Below, piece by piece: positions 32,422 through 42,269 of a stretch of 64,000 nucleotides of DNA. The notes beneath the pieces are model-generated. The model did no database searches. It saw only the letters and a program-made list of their open reading frames with translations, and was not told where the DNA came from. Source of the stretch: Malikia spinosa (GTDB lineage Bacteria > Pseudomonadota > Gammaproteobacteria > Burkholderiales > Burkholderiaceae_C). Position 1 is the stretch's first letter; each line of letters begins with the position of its first letter. The translations under genes and the position numbers were made by a program. The stretch lies in the NCBI RefSeq assembly GCF_002980625.1, contig NZ_PVLR01000024.1:1-64000 (forward strand), read 5' to 3'.

Positions 32422-34107
32422 CAACAGGACGGCTGAGAGCAGCAGCAGCCATTCCGGCCATCCCGCCGCACCACCGCCGCCGCCGCCAGTCTGGTCGGTG
32501 CCGCTGTTGTCGGGCGGCACGACCGGTGCCGGGTTGGCCTGCAGCCAGCGCACGGCCGCTTCCGCATCGAGCATGCCGGCGCCACAGACCGCGTTGGTCT
32601 GGCAATGGCTATTGGTCGGATAGGCGCGCGCCGAGTTGGTCAGGATGATCCGGACCTGGTCCGGGCTCAGGTTCGGTTGCATGCCGAGCAGCAACGCTGC
32701 CAGTCCCGACACATGGGCCGCCGCGATGCTGGTGCCGCGCACTTCCTCGTAGCTGTCGGACAGCGGCGAGGTCAGGCCGCTGTTGCCCAGGCTGGTGATT
32801 GAGTCGCCATCGTTGGCCAGCTGGTTGATGCCGAAGCCGCCACCCGGTGCGCTGAGCGTGGTGCTGGCGCTGCTGTTGGCATAGTAGGCCAGGTCGCCGC
32901 GTCGGGTATGGGCCGTGACCGCGATCACGCCCCGGCAATTGGCGGGTTGGCTCAGTGCCTTGTCGGCCTGGTTATCGTCCTGGTTGCCGGTCGCTGCGAC
33001 CACGACGGCACCCTGGGCCCGCACCCGATCGACCGCTTCCTGGAACGCCGCGCTGCAACTGCCCGCGGCCGCCATGCTCAGGTTGATCACGCGCGCGGGG
33101 TAGGGGTTGACCGGCGGTGCGCGCATCGAATCGGGCAGGCTGGGCAATTCCAGCCCGACCGCCCAGTAGACCCCGGTGATGGCGTCGGACAGATAGCCGC
33201 CACATTTGCCGAACACGCGCACCGGCAACAGCCGCGCGCCTGGTGCCATGCCCGCTATCCCGAGGCCGTTGCCCGTCACGGCCGCGATCGTGCCGGCCAT
33301 CATCGTGCCGTGCCAGCTGCTCGGACTGAGCGCGCAGCCGTAAAACTCGGCGGTTTCGCTGTCGCGCACGCTGATCCAGTCGCCGGGATCGCTCGCGTCG
33401 CTGTCCCATTGCGCATCGAGGTCGTTGGCAATGCTGGCGTCGCTGATGAAGTCATAGCCCGGCAGCAGCCTGGAGGCTAGGTCGGCATGGGGCCTCAGCC
33501 CGGTATCGACCACTGCCACCACCACGCCCTGTCCGGGCGCGACCTCGCCGCGCGCCACATCCCAGGCCCCGGGCAGATTGGCGCTGCCCTCGCGTCCCGG
33601 TCCCGGCGGCTGCAGGTTCCACTGGCGCGAGCCGTAGAGCGGGTCGTTCGGTATCAATTGAGGCTTGATGCGCGGGTCGATCTCGGCGTATTCGACCAGC
33701 GGGTCACGCTGCAGCTGTTCGATCAGCTGCTGCATCTCGCTCGGGCTCAGCCCGCGATCGGTCAGCACCACATGCAGCTGGGCGCTGATCGAGCGCTGCA
33801 GCACCAGTTGTACCGCGGGCCGCCCCGGCGCGCCGGAGAGCAAGCGCTGCGACAGGTTGCTGATGGCCAGTTGTGCTGTCCTGGCTGGCAACGTGGCGTC
33901 GACCCCGGAAGCGCCCGGCTTGAACTTGACCAGCAGGCGCCGCTGGGTCGCGGCCTCGGACGCCTGGTGCGCCGTCAGCAACGGGGTGTTGCCAGCCTGG
34001 GGCAAGGATTCGGCCGCCTGCAGGCCGGCCGGCGCCAGCGCGCCAGCCTGGATCGTCAGCGCCAATAGGCAAGAGGCAATCCGCCTGTTTGTGGCAATAG
34101 CCTGCAT
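32332..34107 (-). CDS. Secreted subtilisin-like S8 protease with GlyGly-CTERM tail
   Basis: This 591-aa exported serine protease has a signal peptide (residues 1-32), an inhibitor-like propeptide (about 57-148) and the catalytic triad D201 (VVDTG), H266 (WHGT) and S460 (RGTSIAAAH), with N375 at the oxyanion hole. The C-terminus has a Gly run (TGGGGGGAAG), a hydrophobic stretch (WLLLLSAVLL) and then ATRRRHQ, the GlyGly-CTERM layout. An extra tail of about 20 residues beyond the Arg cluster is encoded opposite the end of the rhombosortase gene. Start 34107 has GAAGGA upstream. Confidence 0.9.
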   Translation of the reverse strand: MQAIATNRRIASCLLALTIQAGALAPAGLQAAESLPQAGNTPLLTAHQASEAATQRRLLVKFKPGASGVDATLPARTAQLAISNLSQRLLSGAPGRPAVQLVLQRSISAQLHVVLTDRGLSPSEMQQLIEQLQRDPLVEYAEIDPRIKPQLIPNDPLYGSRQWNLQPPGPGREGSANLPGAWDVARGEVAPGQGVVVAVVDTGLRPHADLASRLLPGYDFISDASIANDLDAQWDSDASDPGDWISVRDSETAEFYGCALSPSSWHGTMMAGTIAAVTGNGLGIAGMAPGARLLPVRVFGKCGGYLSDAITGVYWAVGLELPSLPDSMRAPPVNPYPARVINLSMAAAGSCSAAFQEAVDRVRAQGAVVVAATGNQDDNQADKALSQPANCRGVIAVTAHTRRGDLAYYANSSASTTLSAPGGGFGINQLANDGDSITSLGNSGLTSPLSDSYEEVRGTSIAAAHVSGLAALLLGMQPNLSPDQVRIILTNSARAYPTNSHCQTNAVCGAGMLDAEAAVRWLQANPAPVVPPDNSGTDQTGGGGGGAAGWPEWLLLLSAVLLSGATRRRHQPGSGPHQAGCQQPTGQAGRM

Positions 34108-34153
34108 CGATGATCCTTCCAGCAGGGGCTTGGCTAGCCCCTGGACCAGAATC

Positions 34154-36235
34154 TTAGTCCGCCATGCCCTGGTGGCGCAAGAGCGCGTCAAGCGCCGGCT
34201 CGCGACCGCGGAAGGCCTTGAACGAGTCCATGGCCGGCCGGCTGCCGCCGACCTCGAGCAGTTCGCGCCGGAAGCGCCGGCCGGTCTCGATGTCGAGCGT
34301 GCTGCCGCCGTTGGCCGGAGCCGCTTCCTCGAACGCTGCATAGGCATCGGCGCTCAGCACCTCGGCCCATTTGTAGCTGTAGTAGCCCGCCGCGTAGCCG
34401 CCGGCGAAGATATGGCTGAAGGTGTGCGGCGTGCGGCTGTAGGCCGGCGGCTGGATCAGCGCGACCTCGTCGCGTACCTGCTGCTGCAGCGCCATGAAGT
34501 CGCCGTCTGCCGCCGCGCCGCTGTGCAGCAGCATGTCGAACAGCGAGAACTCGATCTGGCGCAGCGTCTGCAGGCCGCTCTGGAAGTTCTTCGCTGCCAG
34601 CATCTTGTCGAACAGCTCCCTGGGCAGCGGCGCGCCGGTCTCGACATGGGCCGTCATGCCCGACAGCACATCCCATTCCCAGCAGAAGTTCTCCATGAAC
34701 TGGCTCGGCAGCTCGACCGCGTCCCATTCGACGCCGCTGATGCCCGACACATCATGTTCCTGGATCTGGGTCAGCAGGTGATGCAGGCCGTGGCCGAACT
34801 CGTGGAACAGCGTGATGACATCGTCATGGGTCAGCAGCGCCGGCTTGTCACCGACGGCTTCCGAGAAGTTGCAGACCAGCTGCGCGACCGGCGTCTGCAG
34901 GCGGGCGTCGTCGGGGCGCAGCCAGCGCGCGCGCACGTCATCCATCCAGGCGCCGCCGCGCTTGCCCGAGCGCGCACCCGGGTCAAGGTAGAACTGGCCG
35001 ATCAGCTGGCCGGCGCGCTCGAGCCGGAAGAACTTGACGCCCGGATGCCAGACCGGTGCCTGGTCGGCGCGGATCTGGACCTCGAACAGGGTCTCGACGA
35101 TCTTGAACAGGCCTTCGAGCACCTTGGGCGCGGTGAAGTAGGGCTTGACGTCTTGCTCGCTGTAGGCGTAGCGCGCCTGGCGCAGCTGCTCGCCGATGTA
35201 GGGCCAGTCCCAGGCCTGCGGATCGGCCAGGCCGAGCGTGTCGGCCGCGAAGGTGCGCATGTCGGCCAGGTCGCGCTCGGCGTAGGGGCGGGCCTTCTGG
35301 CCCAGCTCGCGCAGGAAGGCGATGACTTGCTCGGCCGACTCGGCCATCTTGGGCACCAGCGACACGGCGGCGAAATGCGGATAGCCCAGCAGCGTGGCTT
35401 CCTCCTGGCGCAACGCCAGCAGCTCGCGGATGATGGCGCTGTTGTCGAACTTGACCGCATCGCCCTCGGCCTGCTCGCTGGCGCGGGTGCCGTAGGCGCG
35501 GTAGAGCTTCTCGCGCAGCGCCCGGTTGCGGCCGAACTGCATCAGCGGCAGGTAGCAAGGCAGCTTGAGCGTGAGCTTGTGGCCTTCCTTGCCTTCAGCT
35601 TCGGCGGCCGCGCGGGTGGCCGCCAGCGTGTCGGCCGGCACGCCGTCGAGCTCGTCGGTGCTGGCGTAGTAGGTCCAGGCATCGGTCGCATCGAGCGCGT
35701 TCTCGCTGAACTTCTGGCCCAGCTCGGCCTGGCGCTCCTGGATCGCGGCAAAGCGCTCCTTGGCCTCACCCTGCAGCTCGGCGCCGCCCAGCACGAAGCC
35801 GCGCAGCGCGTTGGTGCGGGCCTGGGTCTGCTCGGCATTGAGTCGGGCTGGGTCCATTGCCTTGTACTTGGCATAGAGCCGCTCGTCGGCGCCGAGTCGG
35901 GTCCAGAACTCGGTCACCTTGGGCAGCGCGGCGTTGTAGGCTGCGCGCAGCTCGGGCGTGTCGGCCACGCTGTTGAGGTGGCTGACCGCGCCCCAGGCGC
36001 GACCCAGGCGCTCGGTGGCGACATCGAGCACCAGCGCCATCGCCTGCCAGTCGGCCGCGAAGTCGGCCGCCGTCACCTGCTCGAGTGCCGCAGCGGCGGC
36101 CTGCAGCAGCGAGTCGATGGCCGGCTCGACCTGCTCGGGCCGGATGGCGTCGAACAGCGGCAGATCAGTAAAGTCGAGCAGTGGATTGGCGGCGTCGAGC
36201 AAGGCGGCGGATTCGGGGGCGGTGGTGGCGTTCAT
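34154..36235 (-). CDS. prlC: Oligopeptidase A (M3 metallopeptidase)
   Basis: This 693-aa cytoplasmic zinc peptidase degrades peptides, including cleaved signal peptides. The zinc site is HEFGHGLHHLL, with the third ligand Glu expected in SGVEWDAVELPSQ. Full length for the family (about 680 aa). The start MNATTAPESA at 36235 was chosen over an upstream ATG that adds 13 residues. It is a single gene. Confidence 0.94.
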   Translation of the reverse strand: MNATTAPESAALLDAANPLLDFTDLPLFDAIRPEQVEPAIDSLLQAAAAALEQVTAADFAADWQAMALVLDVATERLGRAWGAVSHLNSVADTPELRAAYNAALPKVTEFWTRLGADERLYAKYKAMDPARLNAEQTQARTNALRGFVLGGAELQGEAKERFAAIQERQAELGQKFSENALDATDAWTYYASTDELDGVPADTLAATRAAAEAEGKEGHKLTLKLPCYLPLMQFGRNRALREKLYRAYGTRASEQAEGDAVKFDNSAIIRELLALRQEEATLLGYPHFAAVSLVPKMAESAEQVIAFLRELGQKARPYAERDLADMRTFAADTLGLADPQAWDWPYIGEQLRQARYAYSEQDVKPYFTAPKVLEGLFKIVETLFEVQIRADQAPVWHPGVKFFRLERAGQLIGQFYLDPGARSGKRGGAWMDDVRARWLRPDDARLQTPVAQLVCNFSEAVGDKPALLTHDDVITLFHEFGHGLHHLLTQIQEHDVSGISGVEWDAVELPSQFMENFCWEWDVLSGMTAHVETGAPLPRELFDKMLAAKNFQSGLQTLRQIEFSLFDMLLHSGAAADGDFMALQQQVRDEVALIQPPAYSRTPHTFSHIFAGGYAAGYYSYKWAEVLSADAYAAFEEAAPANGGSTLDIETGRRFRRELLEVGGSRPAMDSFKAFRGREPALDALLRHQGMAD

Positions 36236-36498
36236 GGTCGGTATCTGGGGCGCAGCAAAAGAAAATGCAAGCACTGGCTTGCCTCAGCCATCAAGAATAT
36301 CAGGTGCTTGTCACTTGGCTGGCACGGGGTCACGCAGCCAGCCCCGCGTTGATCGGTGTTCCTCAAGCGGTCATCGACCTGCAAAGCGCTTCGAAGGCTT
36401 TCACCCGGGTGCTGCAGCGAGTCCGAAGAGCCGCTGGCTGCTGAGCGCCGCCTCGACCCCATCGGGAAAAAGTCCTGTTGAATAGTCCGCCATCGTTT

Positions 36499-37191
36499 TC
36501 AGATCCCTTCGACATCGATGCCATGCTCGGCCAGCCAGACCTTGCGCTGGGCGTAATCCGGCATGGCGCGCTCGACGCGCAGCCAGAACGCAGGGGTGTG
36601 GTGCGGTTCGTGCAGGTGGGCGATTTCATGCACCACCACGTACTCGGCGATGCGCGCGGGCAACAGGATCGTCTTCCAGTGGAAGTACAGCCAGTTGCCC
36701 TTGCCACACGAGCCCCAGCGGTAGCCCAGGTCCTGTAACTTCACTCCGGCTGGCTCCACTTCCATTCGGCTCTGGTATTCGGCGACGCGGCCGGACAGCC
36801 AGGCCTTGGCACGTTCGCTGTACCAGTGGATGAAGTGATCACGGGCTGCTGGCAGCGCATCGCGACGCAGGCAGAAGCGGCCGGCCACTAATTTCAGAGG
36901 CATATCCTGCTCGTCGATCAGCTTGAGCCGATGGCTACGCCCGAGGTACAGAAAGCCTTCGCCCCCGACGAACTCCTTGCGCGGTACCGTACGCTGGAGG
37001 CGGTCTTTCGCGGCAAGCTTGGTGTAGATCCAGAAGCGCTTTTCTTCGACGAAAGCGCGCAACTGATCATCGCCCACCTGCGGCGGGGCAAACAACACCA
37101 GCTCGCCATCACGCTCGACCGTGATCTGCATCGTCCTGCGCCGCGCGCTGCGCTGCACCGTGAACTGTAGATCGCCTACCACCATCATCAT
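36499..37191 (-). CDS. YgjP-like metallopeptidase (DUF45/SprT-like)
   Basis: This 230-aa protein of the YgjP/DUF45 family has the conserved YRWGSCGKGNWLYFHW segment and zinc-site motif VVVHEIAHLHEPHHTPAFW. Such genes often ride with type I restriction-modification operons, with unproven roles. Its ATG shares one base with the hsdR stop (TGATG), so it is translationally coupled and forms the last gene of the operon. ATGs at 37188 and 37185 are alternatives. Confidence 0.88.
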   Translation of the reverse strand: MMMVVGDLQFTVQRSARRRTMQITVERDGELVLFAPPQVGDDQLRAFVEEKRFWIYTKLAAKDRLQRTVPRKEFVGGEGFLYLGRSHRLKLIDEQDMPLKLVAGRFCLRRDALPAARDHFIHWYSERAKAWLSGRVAEYQSRMEVEPAGVKLQDLGYRWGSCGKGNWLYFHWKTILLPARIAEYVVVHEIAHLHEPHHTPAFWLRVERAMPDYAQRKVWLAEHGIDVEGI

Positions 37192-40100
37192 CAGACCTGC
37201 ATCAGCTTGTCGTGCGAGGCGCGGGCCTGCTCCATCAGCTTGTCTGCCAGCACGCCTGCTTTGTCAGCATTCACCAACGGAGGTCGCAGGCGCATCAGGT
37301 GGTCGAACAGCTGTCCGTTCAGGTCATCTTGCGCCGCTCGCTTGTGAGGGCTCCAGATATTGCGGTTGCTCTGCAGCTCCTGCGTCAGCAGGTCTACCAA
37401 CTCGACGGTCACGTCCTTTAGCCGCAGCAGTTCACCAGGCTGAGGCGTCTGGCCCGCACTCACCACATCGAGCACGGTGCGCAGGAAAGGCGCGCAATGT
37501 GCGGGCAGATCGCTCGGCGCTTCGTCAGTGCCAGCCTGGTCGCTGCGCAATTCGTCGATGATCTTCTGCAACTGGGCGATCAACTCGTTCCACTGTTCGC
37601 CCAAGGTTTTCAGGATCTCATTCAGCCGCTCGGACAGCTTGCGGTACAGCACCGGGTCTTCCTCCGTGTGCTTGCGGATGTGCGAGCGGATCGCATGCTC
37701 CATCTCGGATGCCTTGGCTCGGTCGTTTGCTGCGCGGGCGACGTGCGTGTCGAACTCGGCATCGGTCAGATGGATCGGCGGGATCTTGGGGTCGATGCCC
37801 AGCGAGATCACGTGGTCGTCGATCAGCTTGCGTACCTTGGCGCCGACGTCCTTGCCCAGGACAGGGGTGTCCTTGTAGCGGTTGCGCGCCCGGGCGTGGA
37901 TGTAGGCCAGTTTCTTCGCATCACCCGAGTAGGGCAGTCCTTCGGGGCGCGGCAGCACCGTATCCAGCGACCCCAGGAAAGCCTTGAGCTTGACCGCGAA
38001 CTCGGCACGCAGCTTCTCGCTGCCCAGCGCTTCGACGCAGGCCTCCGTGTCGTCCAGCGACTCGATGCCCTGCTGGCGGAACAGGTCCACCACTCGCAGA
38101 TGCCGGTCACGCAACACTGGAATCTCATCCTTCAGGCTGGTAAGCGTACCTTCCACGTCCTCGTCGGCGTAGGCGGCCAGCGCTTCTTTCAGGTGCTGCG
38201 CCACGCCGAAGTAATCCACCACGATGCCGCAGCGCTTGCCAAAGCCGGTCCGGTTGACACGGGCAATGGCCTGCAGCAGCTCCGCCTCGCGGATCGGGCG
38301 ATCCAGGTACATCACGCCTTCGATCGGTGCGTCGAAACCGGTCAGCAGCATCGATTTCACCACCAGGAAGGCCAGCGGATCGGTCTTGTTGGGGTCGGCA
38401 TGGAACAGCGGCTTCTTGAAGCGCTTGATCAGCGCCTCGTGTGCCGTGCCGTCGGTCCAGGTCTTCCAGGCTGGATCGTCGTTGTTGCTGCCCGAGATGA
38501 TGGGAGCGAACTCGAGGCGTGCCAGCGTGTCGCGGTAGCGCCAGGCCTGCACCACCGCCTGCACCTTGGGAGGACGCTTGCACAAGGCTTCGTCGTCCAT
38601 GGCCTTGTCTTGCGGACTGAGCGCCTCCGCATCGACCAGCAACTCGTCGCGCGCGGTCTTGAGCGCTTCAAAGTAGCAGATCGCGGCCAACCGGCTGTAC
38701 GCCACCACCTGCGCCTTGTAGCCATTGGGCAGGATGTTGGTCACGAAGTGCCGGATGATGTCGCGCGCCTTGTCGGCAATCAGCGATGGCGCGTCGAAGA
38801 TGTGGCTCTTGGTGGCGTATTTCTGCTTGATCGTTTCCAGCTCGTCCGGGCTGTATTGGCGGAACAGGTCCTCGAACAGCTCGTCCAGGCTGGCGCCGTC
38901 CTTGACTGCACCGTTGGCCGTGCGCCCTTCGTAGAGGACCGGCACCGTGGCGCCGTCAGCCTCGGCTTCCTTGATGGTGTAGCAGTCGATGAACTCGCCG
39001 AAGATTTCATGAGTGCGCTTCTTCTCGCCCATGATGATCGGCGTGCCGGTGAAGCCGATGCGTGCGCAGTTGGGCAGCCCGGCTAGCAGGTTGGCGTGCA
39101 GATCGCCTGCCTGGGTGCGGTGGGCTTCGTCCACCAACACCAGGATGCAGTCGTCCTCGTTCAGCAGCTCGTACTTCCTGCTGGTCTTGTAGCTGCCACT
39201 GGCGGTCTCGGCCTTGGGCAAGTCGTCTGCCGTCAGCGGGGCATCGCCCACCATGTCGTTGTCGCGGTACTTCTGGATGGTGGCGAAGACCAGGCCTGGC
39301 CCCTTGCGGCGGGCCAGCGCCTTCACGCCCGTCGTGCTGTCCGCTACCTCCACCACCTCGCCGGTGAGCGTCGCAGTGACCGAGAGCTGACTTTGCAAGT
39401 CCTTGCGGTCGGTGACCACGATGACCTTGAAGCGCCGCAGCTGGGCATCTGCACGCATCTTGCGCACCAGGAACACCATCGTGAGCGACTTGCCCGAGCC
39501 CTGGGTGTGCCAGATGATGCCGCCGCGCTGGTCGTGCTCGCCGTGTTGCAGCCGGGTCTGGCCGGTCTTGAGCCTTGCGATGGCACGGTTCACCGCCCGG
39601 TATTGCTGGTAACGGCACACCGACTTGATGGTCTGGCCGCCCACCTGCATGAAGAGCTGGAAGTTCTTCACTACGTCGAGCAGATGCGACGGTTTCAGCA
39701 GGCCAGCGATCAGGCGCTCCTGTTCCGACAGACCGGATTTGCCCAGGCCTTGTGCCACTTCGATCTCGCTGCCGGAGCCATGCGGGCCGACTACCGTTTT
39801 CCACTGCGCGAAGTGCTCCAGGCCCGCGCCCACGCAACCGACCCGTGCCTCGTCGAAACTGGTCGCCACCAGCAGCTGGTTGGTAGCGAACAGGGCCTCG
39901 TTGCCCTCGTTGTCATCCACCTCGAAGGCGGCCTTGCGCTGGTTGCTGTAACGACGCAGCTGGTCCACCGCGTCGGCCAGCGGCTCTGGGATAGCAGGGC
40001 TCTTGCATTCCACTACCACCAGGGGGATGCCGTTCACCAGCAGCACCAGGTCGGGCACGATAAAGGCCTTGGCACTGTTGAACCCGGGCGGGCAGTCGAC

Positions 40101-40508
40101 GCGGTACTGGTTGACCACCGTGAAGCGGTTGTTGGATGGAGTTTCCCAGTCGATGTAGCGGATGGTCTGGCCGCGGCCGCCGTCCCAGCCCGGCAGGCCT
40201 TCGACGGTCAGGCCCTTGATCAGCAGCTCGGTAGCCTTCTGGTTGGCCTCCATCAGCTTATGTGTGCCCAGTCGGGTAATGGCTGCCACCGCTTCGGACA
40301 AGCGAGCATCGTCCAGCCAGGGCTGACCGTGCGGGCCGGGGTTCAGGGCACGCAGTTGCTGGCGCAAGGCATGCTCCTGCAGCACCTCGGCAAAACTGGT
40401 GCGGCCCGTGATTGACGGGTCGTCCAGACTACCCTCGATGTGTTGCCAGCCCTGCGCCAGCAGCTGCGCCACGAAAGGTTTTTCGACGTCGTCAAGCTCC
40501 CAGCCCAT
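37191..40508 (-). CDS. hsdR: Type I restriction endonuclease subunit R
   Basis: This 1105-aa motor and nuclease subunit has the PD-(D/E)xK nuclease region near the N-terminus (LVLLVNGIPLVVVECKSP). The helicase core has WHTQGSGKSLTM (motif I), VLVDEAHRTQ (motif II) and GFTGTPI (motif III), with the C-terminal VNRTGFGKRCGIVVDY region. The start at 40508 (MGWELDDVEK) has AAGGGA upstream. It lies 96 bases after the AlbA-type gene and needs HsdM and HsdS, encoded upstream in the same operon. All key motifs are intact. Confidence 0.95.
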   Translation of the reverse strand: MGWELDDVEKPFVAQLLAQGWQHIEGSLDDPSITGRTSFAEVLQEHALRQQLRALNPGPHGQPWLDDARLSEAVAAITRLGTHKLMEANQKATELLIKGLTVEGLPGWDGGRGQTIRYIDWETPSNNRFTVVNQYRVDCPPGFNSAKAFIVPDLVLLVNGIPLVVVECKSPAIPEPLADAVDQLRRYSNQRKAAFEVDDNEGNEALFATNQLLVATSFDEARVGCVGAGLEHFAQWKTVVGPHGSGSEIEVAQGLGKSGLSEQERLIAGLLKPSHLLDVVKNFQLFMQVGGQTIKSVCRYQQYRAVNRAIARLKTGQTRLQHGEHDQRGGIIWHTQGSGKSLTMVFLVRKMRADAQLRRFKVIVVTDRKDLQSQLSVTATLTGEVVEVADSTTGVKALARRKGPGLVFATIQKYRDNDMVGDAPLTADDLPKAETASGSYKTSRKYELLNEDDCILVLVDEAHRTQAGDLHANLLAGLPNCARIGFTGTPIIMGEKKRTHEIFGEFIDCYTIKEAEADGATVPVLYEGRTANGAVKDGASLDELFEDLFRQYSPDELETIKQKYATKSHIFDAPSLIADKARDIIRHFVTNILPNGYKAQVVAYSRLAAICYFEALKTARDELLVDAEALSPQDKAMDDEALCKRPPKVQAVVQAWRYRDTLARLEFAPIISGSNNDDPAWKTWTDGTAHEALIKRFKKPLFHADPNKTDPLAFLVVKSMLLTGFDAPIEGVMYLDRPIREAELLQAIARVNRTGFGKRCGIVVDYFGVAQHLKEALAAYADEDVEGTLTSLKDEIPVLRDRHLRVVDLFRQQGIESLDDTEACVEALGSEKLRAEFAVKLKAFLGSLDTVLPRPEGLPYSGDAKKLAYIHARARNRYKDTPVLGKDVGAKVRKLIDDHVISLGIDPKIPPIHLTDAEFDTHVARAANDRAKASEMEHAIRSHIRKHTEEDPVLYRKLSERLNEILKTLGEQWNELIAQLQKIIDELRSDQAGTDEAPSDLPAHCAPFLRTVLDVVSAGQTPQPGELLRLKDVTVELVDLLTQELQSNRNIWSPHKRAAQDDLNGQLFDHLMRLRPPLVNADKAGVLADKLMEQARASHDKLMQV

Positions 40509-40604
40509 GTCTTTTCCCTTAATCTGCCAGAACCATTTCCGACATAACTTCAAACTCGCACGCCATAACTTCCATAAACTCCCATAACGCACCATAACTA
40601 TGCG

Positions 40605-42269
40605 TCATGGTGCATCGGGGCCGGTGGTGTAGTAGCTGCCTCGACGCGTGCCATGTTGGGTCAACCGCCCATCCCCCTTCAATCGGGAGAGCAACGCCTT
40701 GGTCTGGTTCTCGCCCAGGCGACACAGCTCCATCACGTCCGCCCGTTTGATTTGCCCGTGCTGGCGCACATAGTTCAGCACTAGCTGCTCGTTCTGCAGG
40801 TCCGTGAAGCCGGCCTGTCGGGTGTAGGCAGCCTTGTCGCCCTGGCGCTGGTACACGGCAGCCGACAGCGTGTAACTGCGCCCCCGCGCGTTGCCGTGCG
40901 CTTCCACCAACCCGGCCTCGGTCAGTGCCTCCAGCGTGCGCTTGGCACTGGCTGCGTCGCGCTGGATGCGGCTGGCCAGCTCCTCTGCAGTCACCCGCTT
41001 GAGTTCGCGCACGGCAGCCAGCGCAATCAGGCTGTCGATCGGCAACTCGGCACTCCTGCGCCGTTCCTCTTCTACCACCAGTCGGCGGAAGTCCAGATCG
41101 GCTGGCTCGGTGGGCAGGCGTACTACCACGCTGTGGGAATCCGTGCGCGAATAGTCGGGGCTGGGGCGGCCGAACTTGAGCATGCCCCGGAAGATCGTGT
41201 CCACGCCTCGCCCCGAGCGCTCCACCACACCAACCCGCTTCATCGCATCTGCCAGAGTGCGGTTGCGCGGGCGCGGTTCGGTCACCAGCAGGTTGGCCAG
41301 CGTCACGCCGTCCATCAGCCCGCCGGGGTTGCTCACCACCAGCGCCTCGTCCTCCAGCCGCACATGGACGGCGCCCAGGCGGTGGTAGTCGCGGTGGATC
41401 AGGGCATTGGCAACCGCTTCGCGGAAGGCCGCCATGTCCACCATCGGCACCGGAACGCGGAACAGGCCGACCTGGATCTCCTCCTCCGGGTTGTAGGGGC
41501 GGAAGTTGGTCTCAAGCCAGTCGAGCGCCTTGAGCAGCGGAAAACGGCGGAATTCGTTGAAGCGCACCGCCTGCTGCGCCAGCACTTGGAACGCAAATTC
41601 GTGGGTCGGCACCCGCTCGCGTAACGCGCCCTCGCGGCCCACCAGCAGCAGACCGGTCAGCGTCGGCACGCGGGTGCCGTCCTGCAGGCGGGCGGTCAGG
41701 CCCAGCGCGCCGTCCAGTGCCTCGTCGTCCAGTTCCAGCAGCACCCGGTCGCCACCGTACTGCTGCACGGCCTGGCGCAGGCGCTCGCGCTCAAGCGGGT
41801 CCAGGTCGGCCAGCGTGGTGCCCGCCACTGGCTGTCCCGACACGTCGATCAACCCGAAGCTGGAGGCGCGGCTGATCCGCTCGTGGGGCAGCATGGGTAC
41901 ACACTCGGGGCTGCCATCGGACTTGAGGCGGCGGCGCAGATAGACGCCGTTGTTGGTGGCCACCTCGCCTTGGGCCTTGGGCACCTCGATGCGGGCGACG
42001 CACACTCCCGCAGCCTCGACCGAGGACACCCGAACCGTGAGTGAGGGAGAGGTCCGCGCCGCGACCATCCCGGCCAGACCCGCCAGCATCTGGTGATCAA
42101 CATGCAGTCCAGTAGGGCGGCCGTCATCTTCCACGCCCAGCCACAGCTCGCCACCTTCGGCGTTGGCCAGGCAGACGATGGCCTCGACCAGTTCGCGGTC
42201 CGGCAGCTTTTTCAGGTCGCTCTTGAATTCGACGGTGAGCGATTCGGCGCTGGGCAAGGCGTCGGTCAT
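40605..42269 (-). CDS. Schlafen/AlbA_2-type ATP-binding protein with C-terminal winged helices
   Basis: This 554-aa protein has an N-terminal AlbA_2 (divergent AAA-4, Schlafen-related) domain (EFKSDLKK ... ANAEGGELWLGVED). A GHKL-like ATP-binding segment follows (FREAVANALIHRDY ... RSGRGVDTIFRG), then two or more winged-helix units at the C-terminus (VTAEELASRIQRDAASAKRTL and IKRADVMELCRL). Genes like this are often carried inside type I restriction operons and may regulate them or act in defence. It overlaps hsdS by 4 bp. Confidence 0.85.
   Translation of the reverse strand: MTDALPSAESLTVEFKSDLKKLPDRELVEAIVCLANAEGGELWLGVEDDGRPTGLHVDHQMLAGLAGMVAARTSPSLTVRVSSVEAAGVCVARIEVPKAQGEVATNNGVYLRRRLKSDGSPECVPMLPHERISRASSFGLIDVSGQPVAGTTLADLDPLERERLRQAVQQYGGDRVLLELDDEALDGALGLTARLQDGTRVPTLTGLLLVGREGALRERVPTHEFAFQVLAQQAVRFNEFRRFPLLKALDWLETNFRPYNPEEEIQVGLFRVPVPMVDMAAFREAVANALIHRDYHRLGAVHVRLEDEALVVSNPGGLMDGVTLANLLVTEPRPRNRTLADAMKRVGVVERSGRGVDTIFRGMLKFGRPSPDYSRTDSHSVVVRLPTEPADLDFRRLVVEEERRRSAELPIDSLIALAAVRELKRVTAEELASRIQRDAASAKRTLEALTEAGLVEAHGNARGRSYTLSAAVYQRQGDKAAYTRQAGFTDLQNEQLVLNYVRQHGQIKRADVMELCRLGENQTKALLSRLKGDGRLTQHGTRRGSYYTTGPDAP

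Noticed and set aside
33665-36352. 895-codon plus-strand frame opposite prlC
   Set aside because: It is antisense to a complete oligopeptidase with an intact zinc site; no domain is seen in it.
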